Positions 10,113 to 20,900 of a stretch of DNA of 31,400 bases are shown piece after piece. Each line of letters starts with the position of its first letter. The stretch's first letter is position 1. The notes under the pieces are model-generated. The model did not search any database. It was given only the letters and a program-made list of their open reading frames with translations, and was not told the DNA's origin. Location: assembly GCF_910592395.1 (NCBI RefSeq), contig NW_027020280.1, positions 1 to 31,400 on the forward strand. The letters are read 5' to 3'. The position numbers were made by a program, and so were the translations under genes. The stretch is from Lineus longissimus (Eukaryota > Nemertea > Pilidiophora > Heteronemertea > Lineidae).

Positions 10113-10233
10113 GTAATGATGTTGATCGTCCAACTTTGGTGGGGATGACTGCAGATATGTTCAAGGAGCTCATCCCGAACATGAGGAGGAGAATTATTTG
10201 CATTGAAAAAAGGAGAGTCTTACTAAATGAGAC
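10113..10233 (+). pseudogene. Exon with second half of a SAM domain
   Basis: After the acceptor AATTACAG the reading NDVDRPTLVGMTADMFKELI continues to PNMRRRIICIEKRRVLL. This is the LxxLTxxMFKELIPxxxxR signature of SAM helices 3-5 and complements the exon at 5669-5802 (FLI + NDVD). The frame ends in TGA at 10233-10235. The only nearby donor-like GT follows that stop, so this exon also seems damaged. Reading frames of the two halves do not join cleanly. Confidence 0.55.
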
Positions 10234-10638
10234 ATGAGTACATATAGTACACTCCTTGGAAAGGTTTTTGGGCTTCTGAAAAAAAGGTTTTTCGGCCAAC
10301 ACAAATATGCACCCCGCAGAGGTGTTTTGGCAAATTGTGTACCTGTCAAAGCCTCTTAAATCACAATTTGGTGCCTGACAATGTCCTTGACCAGCACCCT
10401 ATTTCCAGGCTTCACCAAAATATGTGTTTTTGACCGTGATATTGGCCGAAAGATGTCGAAAAGGGTCATTTTGCCCGCCCAGAGAGCCTTTTGCCCCAAG
10501 ACCAAAAAGCTAGCTACGCCCCTTGGAAATGGAAGTGGTAGCGATAGTGACTGAGTGATGAGTTTTCTTTAAAAAACCAAACTTTCCCTTCTATAGTCAA
10601 GGTTACACCAGTATTATCGAACCAAATTTTCTTTTCAG

Positions 10639-10735
10639 AGACTCTGTTCCTCACGTTACTGGAAATCCTGGCCCTTTGGCCATACCAGCAGCTGTTCCTG
10701 CTGGCAATCCAGCCAAAGTCAATGGTCCAGCGTAC
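10639..10735 (+). pseudogene. Possible further exon of the SAM gene, cut by a repeat array
   Basis: A polypyrimidine tract and acceptor (TTTTCTTTTCAG) precede an open Pro/Ala-rich reading (VTGNPGPLAIPAAVPAGNPA). It runs straight into the tandem array that starts at 10732 and stops there. No donor is found. Coding status rests on composition and the splice site only. Confidence 0.35.
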
Positions 10736-11010
10736 AAAACTAAGATCCCCTGATGTACAAAACTAAGACTCTGATATTTTTCTTCAAAATTTTAGTTTGG
10801 AATTGGGTCTTAGTTTTGTACCTCGGGGATCTTAGTTTTGTACGTACAAAACTAAGATCCCCTGATGTACAAAACTAAGACTCTGATATTTTTCTTCAAA
10901 ATTTTAGTTTGGAATTGGCCTCCCCGGGTCTTAGTTTTGTACCTCGGGGATCTTAGTTTTGTACCTGGGTCTTAGTTTTGTACTTCGGGGGATCTTAGGT
11001 CTTAGGTCTT
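10732..11010. repeat. Tandem foldback array (GTACAAAACTAAGATC unit)
   Basis: A 112-bp unit starts at 10732 and again at 10844, followed by partial copies to about 11010. Within each unit GTACAAAACTAAGATCCCC at the start is the inverse of GGGGATCTTAGTTTTGTAC at the end. A second inner pair (GTACAAAACTAAGAC / GTCTTAGTTTTGTAC) also occurs. The array is therefore both direct and inverted, and can fold into nested hairpins. Confidence 0.85.
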
Positions 11011-11030
11011 GGTTTTGTATACACCCTATG

Positions 11031-11845
11031 ATGCGGTATACTCTGTGAGTTACTACATATTGATAATACAGTACAGTTGCACAAAACCTTTAAATATGTA
11101 TTCACTCAGTGTGTATGTCTTATAGCAGGCTGGCTGACTAATGTTTGGTTCACCCTATCAACCAGAATCATTTTAAATGTAGTTCACCTATGAGTATGAG
11201 ACACCAATGACATAAATTATCAAAACTATACAAATTTCTGTGCAGAAAATATCTCCACCTACCATGCCTACGATGAAATAGATTAGGCATTTTCATTCAA
11301 GGAACTTAGCATTAAAAACATTAGTGAAAATGATGTAAAAACCCGAGGAACGTGTCATGGAGTTGGTCGTATGTCACAAACTGGGCCAAAAAGTGTTACA
11401 TGCCAAAAATGACCCATTTTCCAATATTAATTCCTTGTATGTATGTGTGCATTGTCTTCTGTTTGCTGTAGTTCATTTGTCATTATCTAATTTTCTCTTT
11501 GCTGGAAAATTAATTGAACATGGAATGCCAACTGAATAATGCATTAGAACCCGAAGACAAAAACGACGTTTTCTCAAAATCAATGTTTATATATATGTTT
11601 ATTTCGTACTCGTAGGTACAATACAGTACAAGGGGTGCATTACAAACACTAGTGCATTACAACGCGATATTACAAATAGAAATTAAAGAGGAAGAGAAAC
11701 CGACATCATGTAAGACATGCAAAAACTACGTTCAAAGGTATAAGCAATTAAGAAACGCACAGTACCAATAATATGTCATCAATTTCCCCCCTCGTATATG
11801 GCTGGCGGGAGTGGACAAATATCTGAATTAAGGGTCGGGATAAAT
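11031..11845. other. Gene-free interval
   Basis: AT-rich sequence with no supported gene. The 60-codon ORF at 11357-11539 has no motif. No repeat was recognised apart from short AT runs. Confidence 0.45.
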
Positions 11846-12169
11846 CAGATTTATACCACGACTATATTCATAATAGTAGACAGCCAATCAGACCCCCGCA
11901 TTTCATGAATTATGGTGACCATTAAATCTGAATTATACCACGACATAAATGAATCAACCCACGACTATAATCGTTTTAGACCCACGACTATATTCGTAAT
12001 AGCAGACAGCCAATCAGAACCCCGCATTTCATGAATTAGGGTGACCATTAAATCTGAATTATACCACGCACTAAATCTAAGAGTGACAGACCAATGAAAA
12101 CCATCGTATCATCCTGCACCAAACCACGTGGTTAGACGACAGCTGGGCGGCATCTTTAGACCGAGCAAG
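11846..12169 (+). promoter_or_regulatory. Candidate promoter of the UBX-HECT gene with duplicated 126-bp unit
   Basis: Two copies of a unit starting CCACGACTATATTC lie at 11856 and 11982 (period 126 bp). Each contains GACAGCCAATCAG, a CCAAT box, and CATTTCATGAATTA. A third CCAAT-like ACCAATGAAAA lies at about 12090, a palindromic E-box CCACGTGG at about 12124 and CAGCTG near 12140. The predicted start codon follows at 12170. Function as a promoter is inferred from position and motif content. No TATA box is obvious. Confidence 0.45.
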
Positions 12170-12285
12170 ATGTCAGAAACTTCACCATCTGTGCCGCTGT
12201 TATTACAAGTGAATGCCCTAAACAAAGCGGTTACTGATCAGATAAGCGGCAATCGGAATTCATTTGTAAATTCCATAGCAGCTAG
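12170..12285 (+). CDS. UBX-HECT exon 1 (start codon)
   Basis: The ATG has A at -3 (GCAAGATGT) and encodes MSETSPSVPLLLQ. It ends at GCTAG|GTAAGC in phase 2. This start was chosen because the frame joins exon 2 through an Arg codon. No in-frame upstream ATG with an acceptor was seen. Confidence 0.65.
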
Positions 12286-15200
12286 GTAAGCATCAGTTGT
12301 ACGTATATCTGTATAGGCCTTCTGGTAACTTTTGAAGTGACAGCCATGATGTGGTGATGTCATGATGTAGGCCTACATGATAATGTACGTGCAAGACCAA
12401 GATGGTAAGCGTATCCATCACATGTACTACAATGTATTGTATGCACTGCGTATTGTAAGCCATACAAGCATTGATATTGATTTCATAATATTCATCATAG
12501 GCCTACTACTCTTTATCCTTGAAAATCCACCTCACACATGACACGTTACGAAACCCACGCTACTGATAAGTCGTTGTGCCGTGTGTGTCCCTAATAAAAA
12601 TGCGCAAGTTGCGGAGAGATGGCCTTAGCTTAGGGGGCCGGGCATGCAATAGGCTAATAGGGCCTACCGATAGGCTCTTTCATAGAAGGCCCTGACCACA
12701 CTCCTCGCATGGCGTGGCCTGGGGAGTGTCCTGAACAATACCATGGTAAGGATTAAAAATTTTAATCATTCTATTGTTTGGCTGCAGAAAAATGGGAAAA
12801 AGTCACAGTTGCATCAATTTTTTTCACAATCCAAATGGCAAATGCCCATCTCGTTTTTATATTGGTGTCCAATCACATGTACCAAGTTTGAATGGAACTT
12901 TATTTGGACTCTTTCCGAGTTAGCCTATGACTGTAAATGCATTTGCTATAGTAAGGCTGGCTCTGCCAATCATCTACGAAAGAGCCTATTGAAAATTCAG
13001 CTCTTCTCCATTGCAGGTTTAATCAAAATAGGACTGGGCAAACCTTGCCAGTTACAGGGAAGCGACATAGTACCGGTACCCAAAAAGCTAAGAGACAGCG
13101 TGGTAGACCTGTGGCAAACTACCGCCTTAAATTCATTGTTCTTCAGGAGCTGTCTGCAAAGGTACCCTCGTGGAAGGTGATTGAAAAGTTTGGTTTGTCC
13201 GGTTTAGGTACGTATGCGCTGCAATATGAAATTGGTTGCCGACCGGCCTTGTATTGATCTTAGTAAAGATAAATTATGGACTCATAGAGAATAAGAAGAA
13301 TGATTACTTTTGTCTCTTGATCGTGCCTGACAGACTTTTTTTAGTGTAGCATAACAACAGAAACAAACTAATTATTCAGCCAGGTCAAGGCTCAAAAACG
13401 TTTTATTAGGCCAGTGCTATGAATTAACATACAACTACTGAATTCTATTTATAGGCCGTCTTCGAAATGAGGATGGGGTTCATTCAGTCTCTGTTAAAAG
13501 TGATCTCGATGATCAAGGGGTGCGGGATCTGTTGGTGCAGCACTGCCCACGACTCCAGGGCCGCCATTTCATTATAATGGTTGCCAATCCGATTTCGGAA
13601 CTGAGCGAATTTGTGGGTGAAATCTCCGCATATGCATTGCACAAATTGTGCACAAAGAAATGCATATATGTTGTGCCAGATGAGAGATTAGAGGTGAGTG
13701 CTGGAGATTAGTCTCAGTATTTTGATAACTATTGCCAAACTTTGATGATGATTCCTGTTGGGTTTACGGTCACATAAAAAACATACAACATACATGTACA
13801 ATTGTATGTCATTTCATCTTGACTATTTTTTGTTTTCAAGCAGGTGAACTATAATTCCTCCAAGGTAACTGACATCCCGATTAAAATTGTTGATAAACAA
13901 GAAACAATGTATTATACTTCAGTACTTGTATGTACGCAATTTCAACATCATTATTGTAGGTTGTTGACAATGACATCGCTAATCAGCCTCAGCCTGCAGA
14001 CCTCGTGCCAACAGATCCAGATGTGGCGGCAGATGACCTAGAGGATGGGCTCCCGGAACTTGCTCCTGTTGTGACGGATGTGAATTTGCCTTTGAGTGAT
14101 GATGACGACTTTTCTGCACCAAATATTACGGTATGTACTTCTCTTCAATGATTGTTCCATAGTGTAAAATCCTTCTCTATATTTTAGTAAATAGCAAGTA
14201 TGAGAATGTAGTCAAATACTCAGTCTGACACGGTACATGTATCTTATCAAAGGAAGTTTTTTTATTGATTACAACAAGGTTTAACAGTGTGGGTGGGGTG
14301 TTATATGTAGTGACAAAATTGTAAAGGCTGTGCATCCTTTTTGAACATTTAAAGGGACAGTATTGGCAGCAGCTGAATTGGCAAGATAAAGTAACACAAA
14401 GTCGCCAATACTAATAGGGGTCTCTCACATCTCACAGTTCGTCGAAATGATTCACGCTTGTACATAGAATGTATTTAGTGTTGAATCTGACATCACCCAG
14501 GGCCCTCTGTTTATTTAGTCACCTGAAGATGGCCAAATTAGCACCGCTGCTCCTGCCTATAGTCCCTCTTTAAAACTATAATTATTCAGTAAGATTATCA
14601 CTGTCAGTGTGCTTAGTTGATGGGCTATTGCGTAAACATTATAGTTTCTTTTCCAGCCACGTGTTCCTGCAAGACGAATTATACTCAGGCATCCGAATGT
14701 TCGTGAGGTTTGTACTTTTAGCTAACATTGAAGGTAGCTGATATTTTGGTGTTCGTCGTCATCTGTTCGCACAACACTATCATAACCCCAATGGTTACCT
14801 AAAATCAACAAAATTTGATTATTCCAAGCCCTGCCTTGTCTCTGCGCTAGAGTCCATACAATCACAAACTTTCAGGGCCTGAAAAGGTTTTACTTTGTAA
14901 AAAAGGTTTTACTTTGAAATGGTTTTAAATACTATACACCCAAAGCATGTTTTGCAAACATATATGGACATAAAAATAAAATAGTTTTTAGAGTGTCATA
15001 CTGACTGCAGATGGAGGTGTGTCTGACGCTATCGTCACATGCATGCATTATCTACATCTCTCTTGCAGGTTGTTGACGAGGCGGTTAACATTGATCCCCC
15101 TGAGTCAGACGTAGAGAACGACCAAGAAACGGTTGGCAATACACCATATCAACCACCAGTGGCCGCCGGTCCGTCAGGTGACACTGAGAACGACAACGTC

Positions 15201-17881
15201 AATAGGCCAACGCTCGAGGTGTGTACTTGGTTTTTTTAAAAAAGTTCTCCACCTCTGTATTGTTGAAATCCAGTCCTTCGGTTCACTTAGCATGACCATT
15301 ATTATTGCCTTTACTGATCGATCAAGATACATTTTGATCACTGTAAGTCTTGTGGTATAAAATGACATTGTTATAACTGCAATAGAAGTCCCCTAAAACC
15401 TATCCTATTCTTTGCTGATTGTTAGCTTACCAGTGGGGAGCTTATAATGATACAGTGTTATCCGCTGTCTGCCGGCAGTGTCCGCTAGCGGAGCACATTT
15501 CGCAACTGCTGGTGATAAACAGCTGAAACTTGATGCATTATGGTAGCTTTGGGCAATATGCCCAGATGTATTTTTAATATTTATGAATCGGGGTAGAGTA
15601 ACTACAAGTTAGACAAAGAGACCGGCCAAAGGTCTCACACCGACTGTTGATTTCAAAATAGGGATTTTTGACCGCTAGCAACGATTGAGGCACTAGTCCA
15701 CAGCGGCTCCCTGTAATGCAACATGACCTTACATCTATACGATAAATACTTCTGGGCTTTATGCTGCCATCTTTGAAAAATTTTTATACAATATCTGTGA
15801 TCATAATACTACATTCCCAGATTTCCAAAGTTAAAAATCTAAAATTTCACGGTGTCACGTTTATAGTACAAAACTCTTCTAATTTGATATGTACATGTAG
15901 ACACCTTACTCGGTTTTTTATGATATTGTCTATTACATGTATTTTTTTGTTTTCACCTTTCAGCACGCAGGTCATTCTGCTCTTGCTGGCAGTTCATCTT
16001 TGACAAACAATGCTGCTGAGGGCTCAACCAACAACACTCTAAGGGACAATGCGGTACGATATAACTTACATTTATTTTGGAATTTTTCTTTTTTGCATGT
16101 ACATGTAAGTAGAGGTTGTTTCCTGACCCAATCCACAATCCAGTTGTTTGGTTAAAGAGTGTTATGTAAAAACTAAAGAGTCTGATGAAATAAATCCCAA
16201 TTAATGGCCTGTTTGTCATCATATTTTTATAAAAGGCTTCTAGCACTGCTGATGATTCATGATATTATTCCTACAAATTTCAAATACCTTTTTTTGTGGC
16301 ACTTATGGGAGGTATCATTACCTGAAGAAGTCTACTGACTTAAGGGTGCCAAGGTTTGACCATGTCACTGGTCCCGATTTTCTGAGACCCATCAAAGTGC
16401 ATTTATTTATTTCTGCATGCCCATTTTTACATTGAGAAATACCTTGACATCGTATGTTATTGCAGTTTCTGTGCTTGTTCCCAAATAATGTGTACTACCG
16501 GTACATGTATCAACATCTAATGGAAGTTACATCTTTTCAGGTAAAAATGGTTGATGTGATGGTTGGCCCTGATGAAAGTCTTGATGATACTGTGGTCATC
16601 AATGAGCAGGTATGTATTGTGTGTTATTACCTGTGCATGTTGCCAGTTTGAAGTGGATTACCTTTAAATGTCATGAGCTGATGCATTGGTGCTAATGAGC
16701 AGAAATACAAAACAAATCAAATGCAGCATCGAAGACTTGATGTAAAAAAATCATTTTGTGTCCACAAATACGTAACCATAGTAGACAGTGTAAAGTGTGG
16801 CATGTCGCTGAGGTACAGATACATACATCATACATACATGAAATGAAATGGCCAGGGCCATTGTGCTCACCTCATGTGGAGGAAAGATGGATAAAGAGCA
16901 TGGTCTTGTGTCATGTAGTGTTAGGTTTGATGTAGGTCCAAGCAATTACAATTTCCCCAAAATGGCCAATTTACAGTACATTCGACCTCTGTGACCTTGA
17001 AAAGTAGGTCAAATCAAAGAAGACCCCGGTGACACATTGAATGGTTGTTAGAATTAGATGTACCTATGATATAAAATTGGTGCCAATCGGGCAAGTCATT
17101 ACTAGGAATAATGGCATTTTGAAGAATTTAGGATTTGGCCCCCTCCCTGGAGGCCAAACGGCAAATCAGATCGCACCAAACTTCGGTACCTGAGATCACC
17201 TGACCAAGGGGTACATGTGTACTTAATTTGTGATCAATAGTCATTGCAGTTAAGAAACGTGCCATAGTAACGGCCTGACGGCGAATTTACGCCATTTGAC
17301 CTCTGTGACCTTGACAAGAAGGTCAAATTAAAAACCTGTGTGACATATACTGTATGGTGGTTAGATGTACCCATGATATCAAATTGGTGGCAATCGGGCA
17401 AGAAGTTAAGGAATAATCACATTTTTAAGGTTTTTGGATTTTGCCCCCTGGTGGTCAAGTGGTGAATCATATTGGACCAAACTTTGGTCCCTGAGATCAC
17501 CTGACTAAGGGGTAAATGTGTACCAAATTTGGTATCAATAGTCATTGCAGTTTAGAAACGTGCCATCGTTACATCCTAACGGCTAATTTACACCATTTGA
17601 CCTCTGTGACCTTGAAAAGGAGGTCAAATCAAAAACCCGGAGGATATATGATGCACCTTTGCTAGAAGTACCTACCATATTTTTTTCAAAATTTCCCGAC
17701 TACTATTAAGGGAGATATTGCATATTTTCACTTTTAACGTTTGGCCCCCTGGTGGCCAAACCATGAAACGAATCGGACCGAAACTTGGTCTCCCAGGTGT
17801 CATTACATAAGGGTACATGTGTACCAAGTTTCAACTCAATAGCTCTAACAGTTACGAAACGTGCCCTGCTAACGGACGACG

Positions 17882-17949
<68 letters not shown>

Positions 17950-20900
17950 ACGACGGACGCCACGGTATGGGATAAGCTCACCTCTGCTAAGAGGTGAGCT
18001 AAAAAGAGGAACAGCAATTTCCTGTTTGAAAATAGGCTTTATTATTTATAGTAATAACATATTATCACCTTGGGTGCCCAATGACATAGATCCATGTCTT
18101 TGACGATCGGTGCCCAACGACGTAGATCTATGTCATGTATCAGGGGGTACCATCGGCTGTTGCAATTGTCCTGTTCCAAGGATGTTTATGACATAAATCT
18201 CTGATGGGCTAGTTGTGAACCAAATGAATTTTGTTACTCAAGCATTCTCTGTGCGTGTTAGAGATCTGGGGAGGGTCGAGGATGGTCTGGGGGTAGGGGA
18301 TTTTCTATGAAAGTTTACCTTCTTTGAAAAGAACCTTAAAAAATTATGATATGCTATGAGCTTCTGGAATCTAATGCAAAAGACTTCAGGCAATTATCTC
18401 TTACGAAATTATTTACAAAGTGGCAAAAAAGGGTGAAATGCGTGCACCGGAAGTTCGTAAAAACCATGGACACCCGAGATGTTTGACTTATGAAGCTAGC
18501 CAATGAAGTACAGTGGAACCTCCCTTAGCGGACACCTCTCTATTAAGGACAACCTCTCTATAAAGTACACTAGTTTTGGTCCCAAATTGGTCGTTTCCAT
18601 TCAATCTGACCTAAATCAGGACACCTCTCTATTAAGGACAGTATTTGTCAGTCCCGAGGGTGTCCTTAATAGAGAGGTTCTACTGTACTATTACTTGCAG
18701 CAATATTACATGTGTTATCCAGCACTGAATTAACATGCATTGCCATTAGATGGAAAAGTTGGAAAATTGGTGTGTGATGTAATTTAAATTAACAGCAACA
18801 TCACGCTGTTGGGTCTCCTTACTAAAATCTAGTCTGCTTGTTGAAGGTCTAACCCCCCCTCCCCAAACCATTGGCTAAAGCAGATCAGGCTAGGTCTATA
18901 TCTTAGCTTCACCATCCCAGTCTCAATTTTAGAACAGAAACTTGCCAGTCGAGTGCTAATTCCAGAAATATAATCTGTGAGTGGTTATCATTAATTGCAT
19001 TTCTTCTTGTAGAGTCGTCCACAAAGCGAAGCTAATCAACTTCGTTTGCAGCAGGATGCTGAATTTATGCAAAGCCTAGTCGCTGATCAAGAAAGGGTAA
19101 GTAATTATAATAAAGCTCGTGGAGTATTCATATAAACATTTGATATCTGTTTCCTCAAGACAGTCTTTGGCCTGTATTGCCTGACAATTCTGCAGTCAGA
19201 AGAATTTCTTCTGCAAATAATGAACATAAGTACATTATTTTGACTGCACAACAGTCAAGTGCTTACATTTGTCCTAAATCTAATCTTACATCCTACTCCA
19301 AAATATTTTTGCAGAAACCAATGAACACTTACACTGAACTGTGCTGCACTTGGCAATTTTAAACCTGTTAAGAGTAAGGAGTGGCACTGGCTGGGCCTCG
19401 AACCCACGAGCATTTTATTACGTAGATCTAGTTGTCTGTGCCTCTGGGCTACAAATTTCCTTTTTATTAGTGGCCACTTTTGAGAATTATTTTTTTAGTG
19501 TACCTAGACATCTCTGCCATTTCTCATCTAATACTATTTCAGGCAAGGATAAGGAGTACTGCACGAGAAAACATGCAGATGGAAAGGCTGCGACGAAGGA
19601 GGAAGAGAGAATCTGAAAAAGAGGAAAGAGAGCAAGTACGTATTTATGCTAGGACCAATTGCAGCACTGCTCCCACTTACGGAACCTTTATACTTTTTGG
19701 CTCGGCATAATCATGGTAATAATATCCGAATATCTGTCGCCTGGAAAACAGTGGCACATTTCTTAACCCCACAGGCCATGTACCTGAAAGTTTTTATACT
19801 AGGTCATGTGAACACTGAGACGAAAGTTTTTGGTTCGTGCTGAGGGACCGAATTGTGTATTGATAGAAAGGTGAATCCAAAGGTGGTGTGTGACCTTGCA
19901 CCCTATCTTCAGAATAACCTTTGAAATTTCCTGCAAATGCCCTAAATTAATTTTTTACCCCGCAAAAAGGGATGTGGATTGAAGCTGCTCCCTTCTGGCC
20001 CTGCCTGCAAAATTGGCTATAAAAAATCTACGCGGACACTGAGGTGCACACTCCTTTTTGGTAGTCATGCTGGGTTTGTTGTATACATGTTTTCCTACAA
20101 TAAGACTATACTTATGAGTTTCCTAATTGAAACACATTTTTCAGATCAAAAAGCAGAAATTGGAGATGGTGGGAGAGGAGCCTGTGGATGGTTTTTGTGT
20201 AACTATCAGGTGTGATAAGGTCCTGAAAAGAAGATTTGTTGATTCGGACAAAATTTTGGTAAATATTCATAATTAAAATAAGTAATTTGGATGTTCTCAG
20301 ATACTGCAATGAACTTAAATCATTTGTGCAACCAAATGATAAAGTTGACCCCTGACAAAAGAACTTAAACTTAACTTAAACTTTATTAATGATCTAACGC
20401 CTCGGCCGCTTACATTGATACAGATTAATATATGTGGTAAAATATAACTCAAGATGACAGAAACAAAAATAATGTAAATCTCAATACAAATTTAATTTGA
20501 ATTCGAGTCTCCTACCCCTACTCTTATAAAGAAAAACTGACAAGTTATGCAGGGTTTCTGCACATTTGCTAGTCATTATCGAAACAAAGTAATCTCTCGT
20601 GATGTCTGATACGAATCTTGACTTGGTCACAAGGGGTCCAAAACTGAAACCGAAAAATTGAAAAGTGCTTTTGCCTTAGTACTGATACATCTCTATCAGA
20701 TTTTTTTCATGAATCAATATGAAGACCTCTACCCACTGACTGTCAAACTGACTGTCAAACTACTTCATTATTAGGCACGCCATTACATTTTGCCAACGTT
20801 CATAAATCAAAGTTGGCAGAATTGCGATGGCCTTGCAATCGACATATTGCTCTAGAACTGCAGAAGATCCTGAATAGCAGGAAAAGAGTAGTTAACCCTT

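Larger units (their letters stand above)
16850..18005. mobile_element. HINE/pearl-like (Helentron-associated) element
   Basis: The left end carries GTGCTCACCTC (subterminal, 16865-16873 core). The right end is a perfect 11-bp stem hairpin, AGCTCACCTCT-GCTA-AGAGGTGAGCT (17975-18000), followed by AAAAA. Between them are three ~300-bp tandem units and a (GAC)n microsatellite (about 17877-17950). A left inverted copy of the 3' stem, a tandem core, a microsatellite and a terminal stem-loop are hallmarks of non-autonomous Helentrons (HINEs) such as pearl elements of bivalves. The exact left boundary is uncertain. Confidence 0.65.

Noticed and set aside
12743-13180. 145-codon ORF upstream of and overlapping exon 2 in another frame
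   Set aside because: It is mostly intronic sequence and has no motif. The exon 2 frame is fixed by joins to exons 1 and 3.
17706-18017. Poly-arginine ORFs on both strands
   Set aside because: They are readings of the (GAC)n microsatellite in the HINE-like element.
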